From positions 333,542-397,541 of the forward strand of contig PLWQ01000012.1 of assembly GCA_003165595.1 (NCBI GenBank): a stretch of DNA of 64,000 nt. Direction: 5' to 3'. This document shows, piece by piece, positions 43,499 through 51,625 of this stretch. The translations under genes were made by a program, and so were the position numbers. This DNA is from Fibrobacterota bacterium (GTDB lineage Bacteria; Fibrobacterota; Chitinivibrionia; Chitinivibrionales; FEN-1185). Each line of letters opens with the position of its first letter. Position 1 is the stretch's first letter. Below the pieces are notes generated by a model. The model was given only the letters and a program-made list of their open reading frames with translations. It made no database searches and was not told the DNA's origin.

Positions 43499-44368
43499 TC
43501 AGACCTTGCACGTATCCCCGAACCGGTACGAAATCTGCCAGGAAGCGGCCTCACCGCTTCGCACTGTTGTCTCGAAATATGGCTCAACCGAAAACGTCCT
43601 GCGGTTCGCCCATACCGGTACAAACGCAGGCGCGTAGTCGCACGACACACCCACGGTTTCCACAATCGAATGATTGACAACCGCGGAGAATTGCGCGGGT
43701 TGCGCGAGGCCAAGCGGCTGGTATAACCCTTTTGCCCAGTCGTAGTCGGGCTTCAACTCTACGAATCCCTGTGCGTTGACAAAATAGCCCGGGTTGTCCG
43801 GAACGGAAAGGGGGAATCCGAACCGGCACGCGACGCGGTTGTGGGGAAAGGGAAAAAACGGATGGGGAAACCAGCGCAGCCGGATTTCCTCTTTCCCACC
43901 GTTGGCGAGGTTGGTGGCAGAGGTGACCGTCAGGTCCGAAAGAGTCACTCGCCTGATAATGACAATATCGTATTTGTCAAATACGTGTCTTGTTCTCGCC
44001 TCAAATGCCGAAGTGTCGCGCTCAATTTCCCAGACGGCGAACTCCCGGACGTTCGGGTTGTCACGCGTGTGAAAGGGAAGCGCCGGGCTGCTACGAATCA
44101 CCCTTCCGACACCCAGCACAACCACGTTATCGCCCACTCTCGCGGTTTCTTCGCCAAGCGCGGTAAGAAAAACCTCAGGCGCGCCCTGACCGTCAAATGC
44201 ATGGAACGTGCCGCACCCAAATGTGGGACCGCTCAGGAGCTGCCCCTTTTGTTTGTCCGAGATCTGAAAAATGTACCCGCCGGTACAGTATCTTGATCCG
44301 AGCAGATGTGCGTCCAAGGTGGGATCAATTATTGCCACCTTCAAGTGGCTGTTTTCAAGCTTAAACAT
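43499..44368 (-). CDS. Galactose mutarotase-like (aldose epimerase fold) protein
   Basis: A 289-residue protein starting MFKLENSHLKV. It reads as beta-sandwich throughout, with the conserved pattern of carbohydrate-mutarotase folds: CTGGYIFQISD, GPTFGCGTFHAFDGQG, and RWFPHPFFPF with a likely catalytic His. Specific substrate not recognised. It is read toward the repeats after manA (convergent). Confidence 0.65.
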   Translation of the reverse strand: MFKLENSHLKVAIIDPTLDAHLLGSRYCTGGYIFQISDKQKGQLLSGPTFGCGTFHAFDGQGAPEVFLTALGEETARVGDNVVVLGVGRVIRSSPALPFHTRDNPNVREFAVWEIERDTSAFEARTRHVFDKYDIVIIRRVTLSDLTVTSATNLANGGKEEIRLRWFPHPFFPFPHNRVACRFGFPLSVPDNPGYFVNAQGFVELKPDYDWAKGLYQPLGLAQPAQFSAVVNHSIVETVGVSCDYAPAFVPVWANRRTFSVEPYFETTVRSGEAASWQISYRFGDTCKV

Positions 44369-44527
44369 AGAAATCAATTCGTTACGATTGAGTTTTTAAG
44401 TGGCGCTATTGCGCAATAAATCGGAGCGGAATCCCGTATTCTTTTCGGCTGCATCAGTGATCTGTTCTGTCAGGTAATTTGGTTTGGTACACAGTTCCTC
44501 AGTACCTCCTACATTCTCAAAAGGGCG

Positions 44528-44559
44528 AACCTGCCGGGCAGCCGCGGCAGGTTTTTTTT
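44528..44559 (+). terminator. Strong intrinsic terminator
   Basis: AACCTGCCG pairs with CGGCAGGTT over an 8-base loop, then eight T. Confidence 0.85.
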
Positions 44560-44702
44560 ATGTGCGAATCCCCGGCCTGTCACCTGCAACAATATCCAGA
44601 TAAGTCAGAAACCGACAATTTATATCCGGCCCTTCTCGTAGTGATTATGACTGCTGAAGTGAAGTGAAGTGAACGATGAACCTCCTTTAGGTGATGGTGA
44701 AA

Positions 44703-44736
44703 GGCCCGCCGGTCGCAGTCCCGGTGGGCTTTTTTG
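44703..44736 (+). terminator. Intrinsic terminator
   Basis: GCCCGCCGG pairs with CCGGTGGGC (one G-T), followed by a T run. Confidence 0.75.
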
Positions 44737-44829
44737 TTGCCCCTTCCCGCAACTTACTTTTCGGCAAGCATCTCCTTTTGAGGGCAAGCCGTTCGCTTGC
44801 AGCGTTGTCGGACGAAGTCGAGTTTCGGC

Positions 44830-45171
44830 CTAACGGTTTGTGCGGTGCAATTGGGCAGCATAAGCAAAGCAGAAGAAATATTTCTTCCAGCACTCGTCCG
44901 TGGTCCCATATGCGTTGGAAAAAACAAAGTGATCCGCCAAGGCCTCTCGCGTCCTGGTGAGTTCCTTCAGGCGAGGTGCGGTCCTTGCACTGCTTATCGT
45001 GAGATCGATCAGCTCCAGCGCACGCCAGAATGCAAGAGTGCTGTATTCCGAGTTGCCTTTTTGTTTCCAGCGAATTGTCCGGTCGATCTCGCTTCCAATA
45101 TGAGCCATCTGTTCAAAAAAGGTGAACTCGCGCCAGCGGCCTTCGGAAAGCTGTTTGTGCTGGTAGTTCAT
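44830..45171 (-). CDS. Conserved protein of unknown function, helical
   Basis: A 113-residue protein starting MNYQHKQL, overlapping the preceding gene's stop by ATGA. Segments EQMAHIGSEIDRTIRWKQKG, FWRALELIDLTI and LTRTREALADHFVFSNAYG look like a conserved small helical family often found near toxin-antitoxin or repair genes; I cannot name its function. Confidence 0.7.
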   Translation of the reverse strand: MNYQHKQLSEGRWREFTFFEQMAHIGSEIDRTIRWKQKGNSEYSTLAFWRALELIDLTISSARTAPRLKELTRTREALADHFVFSNAYGTTDECWKKYFFCFAYAAQLHRTNR

Positions 45172-45514
45172 GCGATCCAATCATCGACGACGGCAATTAT
45201 TTTTTCGCGGGTGCCGGCGTCATCCACTCCCCGTGACTTGTTCCCTTGCGACGGCCGGAGGTTGATCATCGCATCGAACTCGATGAAATCTGGGCTTCTT
45301 CTTTCGATATCCGGGTACACATTGATTCCCCACAAGTCCCCTGCTGTCTCGATCCGGCCTCAAGGAGCAAGGATTCTTCGTCCGAATGCAGCTCTGCGTC
45401 CACCGCCATTTTTTTTAACCGTACATCGACGACCGCTTTTACCAGATTGCCGAACATTTTTACCGCCATTGATTTCAAATCTGCCGCTGTAATTTTTGCA
45501 GTGAGTATTTCCAT
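45168..45514 (-). pseudogene. DUF5674 gene with an apparent frameshift
   Basis: From ATG at 45514 the frame gives MEILTAKITAADLKSMAVKM, then LVKAVVDVRLKKMAVDAELH and LLLEAGSRQQ. The family sequence then continues in another frame: DLWGINVYPDIERRSPDFIE, MINLRPSQGNKSRG and REKIIAVVDDWIA. The break is near 45345. One missing base, real or a sequence error, separates the halves. Its end overlaps the next gene by 4 bases, so an intact operon once existed. Function unknown. Confidence 0.7.
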
Positions 45515-45828
45515 GATGCGTTTGACAGCCTCTTTTTCACGCAGTACCGGTAGGAATCCAATACGCTCACCCTCAAACCATTTAAGATACGCTGCGGAAG
45601 ATGCCGAGTCCAAATGTTTCAGGCCGCCGCCGCACGTTGCACGGCGAGAGGGAACCCCGATCCAACGCGGGGCGCACAATTGAATATCCTGCAGGTGGCA
45701 TGAAAGGCGTTTTCCAGCAGAAAACACTTTTCGGACTTTCCTTACGCAAGACCTATTCCCTTTTATTATACTTTTACTATGTCCAGCGCGATTGCCATCA
45801 ATACATATCCCTGCTAAAAGGAGCGCCC

Positions 45829-48024
45829 ATGAAACGATTTCTTTCGGTATTGCTGCCCCTCGTGCTCTGCGCCGGTTTTGCGGCACCCGTCGGCGCGGAT
45901 ATCAACTTCTTTTCGTACCAGAAGACTTTGGTGCCTGCGTACGAAGACACTGCACGGGTGTACTACGATACCCAATTCAACATGGTGCAGCTCGGAACTT
46001 CCCGGCTCGACCGGTCGGAAATATCCGTTGTACCCCGAGGCTCCTACCTTGACATCGTGGAAGACGCGTGGATTTCGGGTAACCTGACCGATCTGAGTGA
46101 GCCCAACCTGATTAGCTCCTTTCTGTTTCAGGGACTCGTTACGCTTCCGCCAAGGGCGACCGTTGTGGGCCTCGAAACATGGAAAGGTGACACCATGTTT
46201 CGCGCAAAGCTTCATCAGACGCAATACTCATACACCGGATCCTTTCCCGACAGTCTTTCCCTCGAACGGATACTGGACAGCCGCATCGCATCAATGCGTC
46301 AGGTTACCGAGACAACCTATGAGGTGCTTTTCTCGCGCGTCTCCATTGGCGAAAGCAAACACGTGAGGGTGCGGTACCTGCTTCCCAACGAAGGAAACGG
46401 CAATTCCCCCTTTAGCATACCGGTACTCTTTAACCCGGCATTTACAGCACCGCCCTCGTTTATCAGACTCACCGTTTTCGCAAACAGCACCGACGAGTCG
46501 TTCTACCTTGCGACCCAGGCTTCGCCCATCCAGCTGCACGACTCCAGCTCCCTCATGATACCGTATGAATCCTCAATTGCCCTTACCTATGCGCCCAAGG
46601 CCCTTTCCGCGCTTTACCTCACCACATTTACGGCAGGCACCTGGCAGGGCAACTATGTGCTGCTGAACACAGCCTTGACAGATTCGACTCTCCAGAAACT
46701 GTCAAAGCCGATTCAAACCGTATTCATATGGCGGTGGAACGCGCCGCAGCAGATCGTGACCTTCAATGGCCAGATAAAGGGACTGTCCGCCTACGCATAT
46801 TCCATCATCAACCAGGCAAAATCCATGTCGCAAACAATCACGATGCTGCAGAAACGAGGATACCGGTGCGGCCTGGTTCACAGTATAGAGGGATCCAAGG
46901 GGCTGGCGTACCAAACGCTTTCTATAAACGACGCCAGCTCCTCGAGCATCATTTCCTACCTTGGCACCTTCACCGAAAACGCCTTGTACTCGGCATACCT
47001 CAACCAGGGATCACCGGTCCCGAGCTGGGTACCTGCCAGCGGCAGCAGCACCTCGGTCATCAATCTGGCCCAGCATGATTTTCTGTCACAGCTGAGATCC
47101 GCAACAGGCCTTCTGGGGGATACGTCGGTGGCCTACCGCCACGTCGTGCTCGTCACGGTCGGAGACGCAACGACATCCTATGCCGAAAACTACCGATCCA
47201 CTACCGATTCCATCCTGGTGCACACCACCATAGATGCAACAAACGCCCAATGGCGCGGGGTTGACATAGGAGCATCCCTTCCCTCGATCTGGGATCAGTC
47301 GCTGGCGCAATGGGGGTCCTATTACTTCCCGGCGTTTTCTCCGCTCACCGTCCAACTCAGAATTCAAACCTCCGACCAGCCATATTCGTTCCCGCTCACG
47401 AGTGCCAGCGCCGGCAATTTCTCCATTACGGCCCGTACGACGGCGGTGTGGGACACTCTGTTCACCTGGATCGGATTCGATCAAAACGGCAAGGTGACCT
47501 CAACCCTCACCACAAAGCCGGTTATTTTTCGCGAACCCTTGGATTCCGGAGCCGCAAAGATCTGGGCGCATGACCCGGATCACCTCGCCCAGGTCGAGGA
47601 GACGTATCCCGGCGGCACCTTCGGCGTCGTAACGAAATCAACGTTCCTCCAGGCAACCGTGCAGGACATCAGCAGCGACACCTCGTCGTCGGTGCCGTTC
47701 CTTGCAGACTTTGAAATTCTGGCGCCGCGCAGTCTCAGCGCCCGCCAGGTGAAACCGGCTTCGGTAAACGCTTTCAAGGCCTCTTTCCGCGACGGCATAC
47801 TCACCTTGACAAACGCAGGAGACCTCCGAAGACTTGACGTTTTTGATTTGTCAGGCAAACTGCTCGCATCGGTTGACCTGCGCGCCTGCAGGGTCGCAAG
47901 CGGAACGTATCGGGTGGCGCTTCGTTCCCTCATACGCATGGCCGCTCATCGCGTCTTTCTTGTGAGAATCAGCGGGCCGTCTTTCCTGAGAACACTCAAG
48001 CTGACACCGGGAGGCATACTGTGA
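45829..48024 (+). CDS. Large secreted protein with VIT-like domain and C-terminal sorting-like domain
   Basis: A 731-residue protein; AAAAGGAG precedes the ATG at 45829. A signal peptide is clear (SVLLPLVLCAGFAAPVGA). Residues about 20-220 resemble a vault/inter-alpha-trypsin (VIT) domain (ARVYYDTQFNMVQLG, VSIGESKHVRVRYLLP). The middle resembles a vWA-like fold but without an evident MIDAS. The end (LDVFDLSGKLLASVDL, then AHRVFLVRISG and LKLTPGG) looks like a type 9 secretion C-terminal domain. Role unknown; probably surface or secreted. Confidence 0.7.
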   Translation: MKRFLSVLLPLVLCAGFAAPVGADINFFSYQKTLVPAYEDTARVYYDTQFNMVQLGTSRLDRSEISVVPRGSYLDIVEDAWISGNLTDLSEPNLISSFLFQGLVTLPPRATVVGLETWKGDTMFRAKLHQTQYSYTGSFPDSLSLERILDSRIASMRQVTETTYEVLFSRVSIGESKHVRVRYLLPNEGNGNSPFSIPVLFNPAFTAPPSFIRLTVFANSTDESFYLATQASPIQLHDSSSLMIPYESSIALTYAPKALSALYLTTFTAGTWQGNYVLLNTALTDSTLQKLSKPIQTVFIWRWNAPQQIVTFNGQIKGLSAYAYSIINQAKSMSQTITMLQKRGYRCGLVHSIEGSKGLAYQTLSINDASSSSIISYLGTFTENALYSAYLNQGSPVPSWVPASGSSTSVINLAQHDFLSQLRSATGLLGDTSVAYRHVVLVTVGDATTSYAENYRSTTDSILVHTTIDATNAQWRGVDIGASLPSIWDQSLAQWGSYYFPAFSPLTVQLRIQTSDQPYSFPLTSASAGNFSITARTTAVWDTLFTWIGFDQNGKVTSTLTTKPVIFREPLDSGAAKIWAHDPDHLAQVEETYPGGTFGVVTKSTFLQATVQDISSDTSSSVPFLADFEILAPRSLSARQVKPASVNAFKASFRDGILTLTNAGDLRRLDVFDLSGKLLASVDLRACRVASGTYRVALRSLIRMAAHRVFLVRISGPSFLRTLKLTPGGIL

Positions 48025-48728
48025 AAACGAGACTTCTTCAAACGGCAGGGATTCTTGCGTTGTGCGCATGGTGCGCCAACGCTCAGATTCTGGTTCACGG
48101 CGTTCCGCTGGTGATGAGTCTCGGGATTTCCGGCGGTGCATCGCAATCGCACATCGAGGCCGACAGCCTGCTCAAATCGTATTTCGAGCCCACGCCGAAC
48201 GTCGAACGGCCCATCGCCCCGGCATTCGGGCTCGACTGCGAGCTGCGGATCGGAAGGTTTGCGGCCGTGTCCATCGGCATGAAATACGAGCAGCGCGGCG
48301 AGAACACGAAGACCACCACGGTAAAGTTCAACGACGATATCTTTGATCACACGCTGCAGACCCACGCGGGGTTCGATTACTTTTCAATTCCCATAATCGT
48401 GAAAGGCGGATATTCCGGAAAGTCCGCCTGGGCGTTTGTGCGCCTGGGACTCAACGCGTCGGTCCTCGCCGGCGATTCGCTGTCGTGGATACTAGACGGA
48501 TCGCCCGCAACCCCGGGTTCCGACAGGATGCCTGCGGTAGACATTACCGGATACGACTATTCGGCGCTTGTCGGATGCGAAGCAGGCCTGCGGTTCGGCC
48601 GTCACGGCGTATTCTTCACGCTCGATTACCTGCACGGGCTCACCAACCTTTCGGAGAGCCTCAGCGGGACGGCATACAACCGGGCGTATGAGGCGTGCGT
48701 GGGGTATAGGTTCTTTTTCGGGAATTGA
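48021..48728 (+). CDS. Outer-membrane beta-barrel protein (PorT/OMP_b-brl type)
   Basis: A 235-residue protein with GTG start overlapping the previous stop by 4 bases. Signal peptide LLQTAGILALCAWCANAQ. Alternating strands with typical barrel turns (GLDCELRIGRFAAVSIGMKY, AWAFVRLGLNASVL) end in YRFFFGN. Translational coupling suggests a joint function with the secreted protein before it. Confidence 0.8.
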   Translation: MKTRLLQTAGILALCAWCANAQILVHGVPLVMSLGISGGASQSHIEADSLLKSYFEPTPNVERPIAPAFGLDCELRIGRFAAVSIGMKYEQRGENTKTTTVKFNDDIFDHTLQTHAGFDYFSIPIIVKGGYSGKSAWAFVRLGLNASVLAGDSLSWILDGSPATPGSDRMPAVDITGYDYSALVGCEAGLRFGRHGVFFTLDYLHGLTNLSESLSGTAYNRAYEACVGYRFFFGN

Positions 48729-49094
48729 AGATAGCTGATAGGACGTAGAGAATTGGGCGCCCCGCTGCTGTGCAGCGGCGGCCCTCTCTCCGGGCTCGGC
48801 TAGTCAGCCTCGGTGCCGGACCGCCCTTGGCGCCTTCGGCGCGGGTCGGCCGGCACTGCGCTTTAGCGCACCACGCCGGTCCTGCCTGGCACTTGGCAGA
48901 AGGTCAATCCCACAATTGTCAAGAGTTGCACTAGCCAAGGCCGATACAACGCCTGCCGTCAAATCATTCGTGTATCAGACAATGAAAGGAATGAAGAAGA
49001 ATATTCGAACACCTTCCACCCTGCCGATCAATCGAACCCGCGGCCGATGGATCTTCAATCTGGAATCTGCAATTTGGAATCTGGAATTTTCTCT
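48729..49094 (+). repeat. GC-rich repeat region ending in CACAATTGTCAA, copy 1
   Basis: No gene. Contains short palindromes (GGCGCCTTCGGCGC, GCGCTTTAGCGC), the 18-mer GTCGGCCGGCACTGCGCT (48845-48862, also 53783-53800) and CACAATTGTCAA (48911-48922). AATTTGGAATCTGGAATTTT repeats follow before ettA. Confidence 0.55.
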
Positions 49095-50771
49095 TTATCT
49101 CACCAGCTTCTTATACTTGATCCTCTTCGGCTGATCCGCGTCCAACCCCAGTCTCGCGATTTTCGCCTCTTCGTAATCCGAGAAATTTCCCTCGTACCAG
49201 TAGGTCTGGCTTTCGCCTTCAAAGGCGAGAATGTGCGTGGCGATCCGGTTGAGGAACCAGCGGTCATGGGTGATCACCACAACGCAACCGGAGAAATCGA
49301 GAATGGCCTGTTCGAGCGCCTGCAGGGTTTCCACATCGAGGTCGTTGGTGGGTTCGTCCAGCAGCAGCACATTGCCGCCGGTTTGCAAAAGCTTGGCAAG
49401 GTGCACGCGGTTGCGCTCGCCTCCCGAACAATCCCTGATGAGCTTTTGCTGGTCTGCGCCGGAGAAATTGAACCGGCCGACGTACGCGCGGGAATTCATT
49501 TCTATTTTGCCGAGGCGCAGGATGTCGAGGCCGCCCGTGATTTCCTGGAAGATGGTGTTGTCGGATTTGAGTGCGTCACGGTTCTGGTCAACGTAGCTGA
49601 GCTGCACCGATTCTCCTATGGTAAGCGTGCCGGCGTCGGCCTTTTCCTGGCCGGTGATGATCTTGAACAGCGTGCTCTTGCCCGCGCCGTTCGGCCCGAT
49701 GATGCCCACGATGCCCGCGCGGGGCAAATTGAAGCTCATGTTTTCGAACAGGAGCTTGTCGCCGTAGCCCTTGGCGACCTTCTCCGCCCGTATCACGAGG
49801 TCGCCCAGGCGCGGCCCTTGCGGAATGACAATGGTGGCGGTCTTGAGCTTGTCCGACGTTTCCTGATTGCGCAGTTCTTCGTAGGCGTTGAGGCGCGCCT
49901 TGCCTTTTGCCTGCCGTGCCTTCTGCGACAGGTGTATCCAGTCGAGCTCTTTCTTGAGGCGCGCCTGGCGATTGCTCTCCTCGCGCTCCTCCTGTTCCAT
50001 GCGTTTGGTTTTCTGTTCAAGCCACGATGAATAGTTTCCCTGCCATGGAATTCCCCGGCCGCGGTCCAGTTCGAGTATCCAGCCCACGACATCGTCGAGG
50101 AAGTACCGGTCATGCGTGGTGAGGATCACCGATCCTTTGTATTCGCTCAGATGGCGCTCCAGCCATGCCACGCTTTCGGCGTCGAGATGATTGGTAGGCT
50201 CGTCGAGGAGTAGAAGGTCGGGTTCTTCGAGAAGGAGTCTGCACAGCGCAACGCGGCGGCGCTCGCCACCGGAAAGCGATGCCACGGACGCATCGGCCGG
50301 AGGCAGCCGCAGCGCGTCCATGGCGATTTCCATGTGGCGGTCCAGTTCCCACAGGTCGGCCGCGTCTATCTTGTCCTGCAGTTTTGCCTGGCGGTCCATC
50401 AGTTTCTGCATGTCGTCGTCGGACATGGACTCACCGAATTTAGCGGAAACCTCGTCGAATTCCCTAAGTATGGAGCGCTTGTCGGCGACTGCCAGCTCGA
50501 CATTTCCTCTTACGTCAAGTTTTTCGTCGAGCCTCGGCTCCTGCGGCAGATACCCGACGGTGCGGCCCTGTTCTATCCACGCCTCGCCCTGAAATTCGGT
50601 GTCGATGCCGGCCATGATCCGCATGAGCGTGCTCTTGCCCGACCCGTTCACGCCGATGATGCCGATCTTGGCGCCATAATAGAATGAGAGAGATATGTCT
50701 TTGAGCACTTCCTTCTTGGGTGGGAAAATTTTGGTCATTCTGTTCATGAAGTAGACGAATTTTTCGGGCAT
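49095..50771 (-). CDS. ettA: Energy-dependent translational throttle protein EttA (ABC-F)
   Basis: A 558-residue soluble protein with two ABC modules. Walker A motifs are GVNGSGKST and GPNGAGKST; signature motifs are LSGGERRRVA and CSGGERNRV; both Walker B are LLLLDEPTNHLD/LLLDEPTNDLD. The linker between the modules is long and basic (KKELDWIHLSQKARQAKGKA). EttA gates ribosome entry into elongation by energy state; no membrane domain. Length equals the EttA norm (about 555). Confidence 0.95.
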   Translation of the reverse strand: MPEKFVYFMNRMTKIFPPKKEVLKDISLSFYYGAKIGIIGVNGSGKSTLMRIMAGIDTEFQGEAWIEQGRTVGYLPQEPRLDEKLDVRGNVELAVADKRSILREFDEVSAKFGESMSDDDMQKLMDRQAKLQDKIDAADLWELDRHMEIAMDALRLPPADASVASLSGGERRRVALCRLLLEEPDLLLLDEPTNHLDAESVAWLERHLSEYKGSVILTTHDRYFLDDVVGWILELDRGRGIPWQGNYSSWLEQKTKRMEQEEREESNRQARLKKELDWIHLSQKARQAKGKARLNAYEELRNQETSDKLKTATIVIPQGPRLGDLVIRAEKVAKGYGDKLLFENMSFNLPRAGIVGIIGPNGAGKSTLFKIITGQEKADAGTLTIGESVQLSYVDQNRDALKSDNTIFQEITGGLDILRLGKIEMNSRAYVGRFNFSGADQQKLIRDCSGGERNRVHLAKLLQTGGNVLLLDEPTNDLDVETLQALEQAILDFSGCVVVITHDRWFLNRIATHILAFEGESQTYWYEGNFSDYEEAKIARLGLDADQPKRIKYKKLVR

Positions 50772-51625
50772 GACGAATAATTCCTTCTTTTTGTGGAATT
50801 TGGATTGGGGAATGAGGCTGGCATAAAATACGTTAAAGAACGGCGTGAAAAAAAAATTCTAAAGCTATTTCTCCTGGTGGGGGCACAGCTTCATATTGTC
50901 ACGCGCCCATAATACAATCAGGAAGCTGGGCGTTCCCCTCGCTGCGCTCGGGTCGGTTCTCCTTCCAGCTCGGCCGGTTGGCCTCGTTGCCGCTCGCCCT
51001 ATGCCTGTCGGCCGGGTCGGGCGGCATAAGGCAAAAAATTCGATTACCTGAGCGAAGCGCAACTACCACACCTTAGGGAACGAAGTGACAATGCGCTCCA
51101 GCGCCCTTCCAGTCGCCCCTAGCGCTGGGCAGAGGTTGAATGCCACAATTGTCAAGGTCGGCTGCGCCAAATGCGGGTGCGGGAAATGCAACCTGCTTTC
51201 CAGCCATCAGCGCCGCTCTGAGGATGATGGATTGGCTGCTCGCGTTGTTGGAAGGGATACAACCATGTGTTTTCTGTCAGAAAACGTTCCTTTGGCAAGG
51301 ACCTTTATTTCCCTTTATGGGCAAGTATATTATTACGGTGTAGAAGCCCTTCGCAACCAGTAAAGAACCACGGCCATAGGCCGTGGCTTTGATGAGGGGT
51401 AGAAGGGCAAACGACATAACGGATGGTGCGCAGCACCACTACCAAACCTTACGAAACTATTGTGCGAAGCCCGGAAATCAAAGAAAAGCACGTCAGTGCT
51501 TTTTCGTAACGTTGTGCACCACGCCCAAAGGGCGTGGTCTCTTTTCGAGAAACGCCATAGGCTTTTCGCAAGAGCCTGTTCACGCTGCACAAAATGACCT
51601 CAAAAACCAACCGGAGGTACTTCCT
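50772..51625 (+). repeat. Intergenic repeat region with hairpins, copy 2 of the CACAATTGTCAA repeat
   Basis: No convincing gene in about 850 bases. GC-rich palindromic stretch similar to copy 1 (from about 50920) ends with AGAGGTTGAATGCCACAATT and GTCAA (to 51155). Three hairpins follow: 51368-51386, 51484-51503 and 51518-51538. Small ORFs here have no ribosome site. Confidence 0.55.

Larger units (their letters stand above)
44369..44829. other. Intergenic region with two terminators and no clear gene
   Basis: Plus-strand terminators end at about 44559 and 44736, but no coding gene precedes either. Short transcripts are possible. Confidence 0.4.

Noticed and set aside
51333-51590. Minus-strand 85-codon ORF in the hairpin region
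   Set aside because: Runs through three perfect hairpins, which explain the sequence better than coding.
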